Positions 6,683-9,453 of a stretch of DNA of 9,453 nucleotides are shown here, one piece after another. The translations under genes were made by a program, and so were the position numbers. The stretch comes from Actinomycetota bacterium (GTDB lineage: Bacteria > Actinomycetota > Thermoleophilia > Miltoncostaeales > Miltoncostaeaceae): positions 1-9,453 of the forward strand of contig CANJMX010000054.1 in assembly GCA_947475125.1 (NCBI GenBank), in the 5' to 3' direction. Numbering within the stretch: position 1 is the stretch's first letter; every line of letters starts with the position of its first letter. Under the pieces are notes generated by a model. It was not told where the DNA came from and searched no databases. It saw only the letters and a list, made by a program, of their open reading frames with translations.

Positions 6683-6949
6683 CTACCGGGACCCCTCCGA
6701 AACGATGCAGACCTCGTCACCGATCTCCGCCAGCAGGTCGTCCCATCGGGCCCGCTGAAATGCGCGCATGGTCGGCATCACCTCGGCGTGGGTCAGGCCG
6801 GGAATCGCGACATGCAGGATGATCTGCTCGTTGCCGGGGACACCGTTCATGAGGATGGTGTCGGTGATCTCCGCGGTGGGCGCGTACTCCAAGAGCGCCG
6901 CGCGTACGCGGTCGGCCATCGCAGCCATACTTGCCTCACGCGTCGTCAT
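6683..6949 (-). CDS. Unrecognised 88-aa protein, putative partner of the HEPN protein
   Basis: I do not recognise this family. The 88 residues suggest an alpha-beta-beta-alpha-beta layout: helix at about 5-21, a strand around A-E-I-T-D-T-I-L-M, a strand at E-Q-I-I-L-H-V-A-I, a helix T-H-A-E-V-M-P-T-M-R-A-F-Q-R-A-R-W-D-D-L-L-A-E-I and a final strand E-V-C-I-V. It lacks the G-S plus D-x-D signature of the minimal nucleotidyltransferases that commonly precede HEPN genes. There is no signal peptide or membrane helix. The start may be ATG 6949, six bases after a possible -10 box (leaderless), or ATG 6928, which has GAGG five bases upstream and would give 81 residues. It precedes the HEPN gene, with its 3' end inside the HEPN open frame, and follows the widest gap between the pur genes. 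An antitoxin role is inferred from order and size only. Confidence 0.68.
   Translation of the reverse strand: MTTREASMAAMADRVRAALLEYAPTAEITDTILMNGVPGNEQIILHVAIPGLTHAEVMPTMRAFQRARWDDLLAEIGDEVCIVSEGSR
6692..6698 (-). promoter_or_regulatory. Strong Shine-Dalgarno (GGAGGGG) facing a GTA codon
   Basis: GGAGGGG on the minus strand lies near the 3' end of the 88-aa gene. Five bases downstream is GTA 6686-6684, which overlaps the TAG stop of the 88-aa gene. A ribosome site here argues that the HEPN protein starts near 6686, not at TTG 6602, although GTA is not an accepted start codon. Confidence 0.4.
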
Positions 6950-6955
6950 GGAGCA

Positions 6956-6961
6956 AATCTA
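6956..6961 (-). promoter_or_regulatory. Possible -10 element (TAGATT) for the HEPN module
   Basis: TAGATT on the minus strand stands exactly six bases before ATG 6949, the same spacing as TATCAT before the vapB ATG, and fits TAnnnT of leaderless promoters. No convincing -35 box is present. The hexamer is short and could be chance. Confidence 0.3.
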
Positions 6962-6976
6962 CCGCAGTGGGGAATT

Positions 6977-6987
6977 GACGATTCGTC
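6977..6987. promoter_or_regulatory. Palindrome GACGA-T-TCGTC, candidate operator
   Basis: A perfect 5-1-5 inverted repeat lies between purF and the 88-aa gene, about 16 bases upstream of the TAGATT box. It could be a regulator-binding site for the inserted module. Function is inferred from position alone. Confidence 0.35.
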
Positions 6988-6991
6988 CATC

Positions 6992-7010
6992 CGTGTCAGT
7001 CACTGCCACG
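6992..7010. promoter_or_regulatory. Imperfect 19-bp palindrome after purF
   Basis: CGTGTCAGT and ACTGCCACG are nine-base arms around one central C, with one mismatched pair. As RNA it could fold into an 8-bp stem (one mismatch) with a 3-base loop 13 bases after the purF stop, but no T-run follows, so an intrinsic terminator is unlikely. A protein-binding site or a weak mRNA hairpin protecting the purF end are alternatives. Confidence 0.4.
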
Positions 7011-7022
7011 CATCTGTATCGA

Positions 7023-8456
7023 TTACCGGCTGGGGGCGGCGCCCGTGGGTGCCTCGAACCGCTCCTTGCCCGACGCGTCAGGAACGGGAATGGGGTACTC
7101 GCCCGTGAAGCAGGCGCGGCAATACACGCTGGCGGGGCGCCCCATGGCGCGCTGCAGGCCATCCAGGGTCAGGTAGGCGAGGCTCGTGGCACCCACCGAA
7201 GCCGCCACTTCCTCCACCGACATGTTGGCGGCGATCAGGTCGCTGCGGTCGGCCATGTCAATTCCGTAGAAGCACGGCCACATGATGGGCGGCGATGAGA
7301 TTCGCAGATGCACCTCTGTGGCACCCGCGTCGCGCAGCATCTGCACGGTCTTGCGGGTGGTGGTGCCGCGCACGATGGAATCATCAACCACCACAAGGCG
7401 CTTGCCGGCGATGATGGCGCCCAGCGGATTGAACTTGAGCTTCACACCGAGCTGGCGCATCTCCTGGCTCGGCTGGATGAACGAGCGGCCCACGTAGCGA
7501 TTACGCACCACGGCTTCGCTGTACGGGATCCCCGACTCCTGCGCGAATCCGATTGCCGCAGGCGTCCCCGAGTCGGGCAGCCCCACGACCAGGTCGGCCA
7601 TGGCGGGCGACTCGCCGGCCAGCACGATGCCCATGTCGCGCCGCGACTCCCACACGGTCTCGCCATCCAGAATGGAGTCGGGTCGCGCGAAGTAGATGGC
7701 CTCGAAGATGCACAGCGCCCGGCGCACGGGCGCCAGGGCCTGGCGGCTCTCAACGCCATCCCGGGTGATCCGCACGGCCTCACCGGCCATCACCTCGCGC
7801 TCGAACTCCGCTCCAACCTGATCGAGCGCGCAGGTCTCGGATGCCACCACGAAGCCACCGTCGAGGCGGCCGATCACAAGCGGGCGTACCCCGTTGGGGT
7901 CGCGGAAGGCCACCAGTTCGTGCTCGGTGAGGGCAACGATTGAGTACGCGCCCTGCAGCAGGGGCATCACGTTGCACACCGCGTCCAGCAGGCTGCCGGG
8001 CTCATAACTGATGAGCGCGGTGATGAGTTCACTGTCGGTGGTCGCCTGGAGTTCGTGCCCCAGTGCCACAACCCGGCGCCTCAGGGCGTCGCTGTTGGTG
8101 AGGTTGCCGTTGTGGCCCAGGGCCACAAGGCCATCTCCGCGGGGCAGCGCCACCGGCTGCGCGTTGTCCCACTTGTTCTTGCCGGTGGTTGAGTACCGCA
8201 CGTGGCCGATCGCCATGTCGCCAGTCATCGATCGCAGCGAGGGCTCGTCGAACACCGCCGATACGAGGCCCAGTTCGCGCTGCACGATGATGTGCGTGCC
8301 ATCGCTCACAGCGATTCCGGCGCTCTCCTGGCCGCGGTGCTGCAGCGCATGCAGCCCGAAGAAGGCGATGCGGGCGACATCCTGTGATGGGGCGACGACG
8401 CCGAATACCCCGCACTCCTCCTCGGGGTGATCGCGTTCGTCGGTCAAGTCGGGCAC
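7023..8456 (-). CDS. purF: Glutamine PRPP amidotransferase
   Basis: PurF makes phosphoribosylamine from PRPP and glutamine, the committed step. I start it at GTG 8456, which overlaps the purL stop as TAGTG and has GGAGG four bases upstream, giving 477 residues; another GTG at 8492 would overlap purL by 37 bases. Residues 2-14 form a propeptide cleaved to expose Cys15 (E-E-E-C-G-V-F-G), the N-terminal glutaminase nucleophile. Motifs include R-Y-S-T-T-G at 87-92, G-H-N-G-N-L-T-N, and the PRPP loop V-V-V-D-D-S-I-V-R-G-T-T-T-R at 355-368. Cys249, Cys395, Cys446 and Cys449 match the four ligands of the 4Fe-4S cluster in the Bacillus subtilis enzyme, so this is the oxygen-sensitive cluster-bearing type. 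Its 3' end carries one copy of the direct repeat. Confidence 0.98.
   Translation of the reverse strand: MPDLTDERDHPEEECGVFGVVAPSQDVARIAFFGLHALQHRGQESAGIAVSDGTHIIVQRELGLVSAVFDEPSLRSMTGDMAIGHVRYSTTGKNKWDNAQPVALPRGDGLVALGHNGNLTNSDALRRRVVALGHELQATTDSELITALISYEPGSLLDAVCNVMPLLQGAYSIVALTEHELVAFRDPNGVRPLVIGRLDGGFVVASETCALDQVGAEFEREVMAGEAVRITRDGVESRQALAPVRRALCIFEAIYFARPDSILDGETVWESRRDMGIVLAGESPAMADLVVGLPDSGTPAAIGFAQESGIPYSEAVVRNRYVGRSFIQPSQEMRQLGVKLKFNPLGAIIAGKRLVVVDDSIVRGTTTRKTVQMLRDAGATEVHLRISSPPIMWPCFYGIDMADRSDLIAANMSVEEVAASVGATSLAYLTLDGLQRAMGRPASVYCRACFTGEYPIPVPDASGKERFEAPTGAAPSR
7024..7041. repeat. Direct repeat, copy at the 3' end of purF
   Basis: TACCGGCTGGGGGCGGCG is the partner of the copy at 6274-6291, 750 bases away, with one mismatch. 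It encodes A-A-P-S-R and the first bases of the stop codon of purF. Confidence 0.65.
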
Positions 8457-9453
8457 TACGCCTCCAGAGCCTGTGGGATTGAACCCTCCCACACCCGGGC
8501 CAGATCGGCCACAGAAACCTGCGTTGTGGAACCCGCGATGGTGATCATCGCATCGTCACCAGTGACCTCGCCGATGATCTGCACGGTGATTCCACTGCCC
8601 GCCAGCCCCTGAACGGCCGCGACATCATCGGGGCGGCACGACGCGATGATGCGCGCCGATCCCTCACCGAACATCGCCTCGTCGGCACGGCGACCCTTCG
8701 GGATGGTCACGTCGGCGCCAACGCCACCGTTGATGCACGACTCGGCGAGGGCCACGGCGAACCCACCCTCCGACACATCGTGGGCGCTCGCCAGCAGGCC
8801 CTTGTCGGCGGCGCTCACCAGCAGGGTGATGAGTGCGGCCTCCCGGCCCAGATCGGGCGCGGGCGGGAGGCCCTCGCAGCGACCCAGATACCGCGAGGCA
8901 TCAATGCGTGGGTCGCCGTAGCCGATCAGCAGAATCTGGTCGCCGTGGCGGTGGAATGCCGACCCCACGCTCTTTGATGCATCCTCCAGCAGCCCGACGA
9001 TGCCCACCACCGGGGTGGGGAAGATGGGCCCGCGGGGCGACTCGTTATAGAGCGACACGTTGCCCGACACGATGGGCGCGTCGATTGCCGTAAGGGCCTC
9101 GGCCATGCCGGCGATGCTCTGCACCAGACGCCAACCGGTGTGGCCCTTCTCGGGGTTGGCGAAGTTGAGGCAGTCGGTGGCCGCGATGGGAAGCGCGCCG
9201 GTGCAGGCCACGTTGCGCGCAGCCTCACACACCGATGCCTGCCCACCGGCACGCGGGTCGAGCTCGCAGTGCCATTCGGCGCAGTCGAGCGTGACGGCGA
9301 TGGCGCGATCGGTGCCAGGAATACGCACCACGCCGGCATCTCCACCGGGGCGGCGGATGGTGCCCGCGCCCACAAGCTGGTCGTACTGCTCAAAGATCCA
9401 GCGCTTGCTGGCCACGTTGGGATCACCCATGATCGAAAGCCACGCGGCGGCCA
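8456..9453 (-). CDS. purL: Phosphoribosylformylglycinamidine synthase II, C-terminal part (cut by right edge)
   Basis: PurL converts FGAR to FGAM using ATP and ammonia delivered by the PurQ glutaminase in a complex with PurS (step 4). About 331 C-terminal residues are visible, and the frame is open through the right edge (A-A-W-L-S-I-M-G-D-P-N), so the ATG at 9430 is internal. Recognisable family stretches are D-P-N-V-A-S-K-R-W-I-F-E-Q-Y-D, A-T-D-C-L-N-F-A-N-P-E-K, I-V-S-G-N-V-S-L-Y-N-E, S-A-H-D-V-S-E-G-G-F-A-V-A-L-A-E and F-G-E-G-S-A-R. There is no glutaminase domain at the C-terminus, so this is the small PurL type of about 740 residues that needs separate purQ and purS, expected beyond the edge. 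It ends TAG, sharing a base with the purF GTG. Confidence 0.96.
   Translation of the reverse strand, partial: AAAWLSIMGDPNVASKRWIFEQYDQLVGAGTIRRPGGDAGVVRIPGTDRAIAVTLDCAEWHCELDPRAGGQASVCEAARNVACTGALPIAATDCLNFANPEKGHTGWRLVQSIAGMAEALTAIDAPIVSGNVSLYNESPRGPIFPTPVVGIVGLLEDASKSVGSAFHRHGDQILLIGYGDPRIDASRYLGRCEGLPPAPDLGREAALITLLVSAADKGLLASAHDVSEGGFAVALAESCINGGVGADVTIPKGRRADEAMFGEGSARIIASCRPDDVAAVQGLAGSGITVQIIGEVTGDDAMITIAGSTTQVSVADLARVWEGSIPQALEA
8461..8465 (-). promoter_or_regulatory. Shine-Dalgarno GGAGG for purF
   Basis: GGAGG on the minus strand lies four bases upstream of GTG 8456 and within the last codons of purL. It selects this start over GTG 8492 and gives a propeptide length close to that of known PurF proteins. 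Confidence 0.7.

Noticed and set aside
6683..6949. The 88-aa protein as a minimal nucleotidyltransferase antitoxin (MNT)
   Set aside because: No G-S-x-A-x-G or D-x-D motif is present, although gene order and the HEPN neighbour first suggested it.
6992..7010. Intrinsic terminator after purF
   Set aside because: The stem is short with a mismatch and is not followed by a T-run on the minus strand; purM and later genes must still be transcribed.
8457..8492. GTG 8492 as the purF start
   Set aside because: It would overlap purL by 37 bases and give an unusually long propeptide; GTG 8456 has GGAGG and a TAGTG junction with purL.
1..9453. CRISPR array, tRNA, rRNA, insertion sequence or transposase
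   Set aside because: Reading both strands I found no spaced repeat array, no transposase-like protein and nothing resembling tRNA or rRNA. This was by eye, so a small RNA could be missed.

Overview
This window is GC-rich and every credible gene lies on the minus strand, so the genes read from the right edge to the left. Dense packing, frequent GTG starts, strong GGAGG ribosome sites at gene junctions and two possible leaderless promoters of the TAnnnT type point to a high-GC bacterium, most plausibly an actinomycete-like (Actinomycetota) lineage. That placement is an inference from composition and gene style; no rRNA is present to confirm it.

The backbone is a de novo purine biosynthesis operon. 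In transcription order it holds the 3' part of purL (cut by the right edge), purF, a two-gene insert, purM, purN and purH. The products cover step 1 (PurF), step 3 (PurN), step 4 (PurL), step 5 (PurM) and the last two steps to IMP (PurH). Junctions are tight: purL/purF share TAGTG, purM/purN share TGATG, and purN/purH are one base apart. The operon's promoter must lie beyond the right edge. Downstream of purH come a membrane glycosyltransferase resembling HpnB, whose reading frame overlaps the purH stop, and a secreted, membrane-anchored trypsin-like serine protease.

At the left edge, after a 135-base gap, is a toxin-antitoxin pair of the VapBC type. The antitoxin has a ribbon-helix-helix N-terminus and overlaps by ATGA a PIN-domain toxin cut off by the window edge. 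A perfect 7-7-7 inverted repeat just upstream of the antitoxin start is a likely autoregulatory operator. A large near-perfect inverted repeat (46 bases) sits inside the antitoxin coding region.

The main candidate for something undescribed lies between purF and purM (about 6274-7023). It encodes an unrecognised 88-aa protein followed by a HEPN-domain protein carrying R-x6-H. It is preceded by the only sizeable gap between the pur genes, which holds two palindromes and a possible promoter. It is bracketed by 18-bp direct repeats (17 of 18 identical) formed by the 3' ends of purF and the HEPN gene. Removing the stretch between the repeats would leave purF ending 10 bases before purM, like the other junctions. 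This looks like a self-regulated toxin-antitoxin-like module inserted in an essential operon; that reading is an inference.
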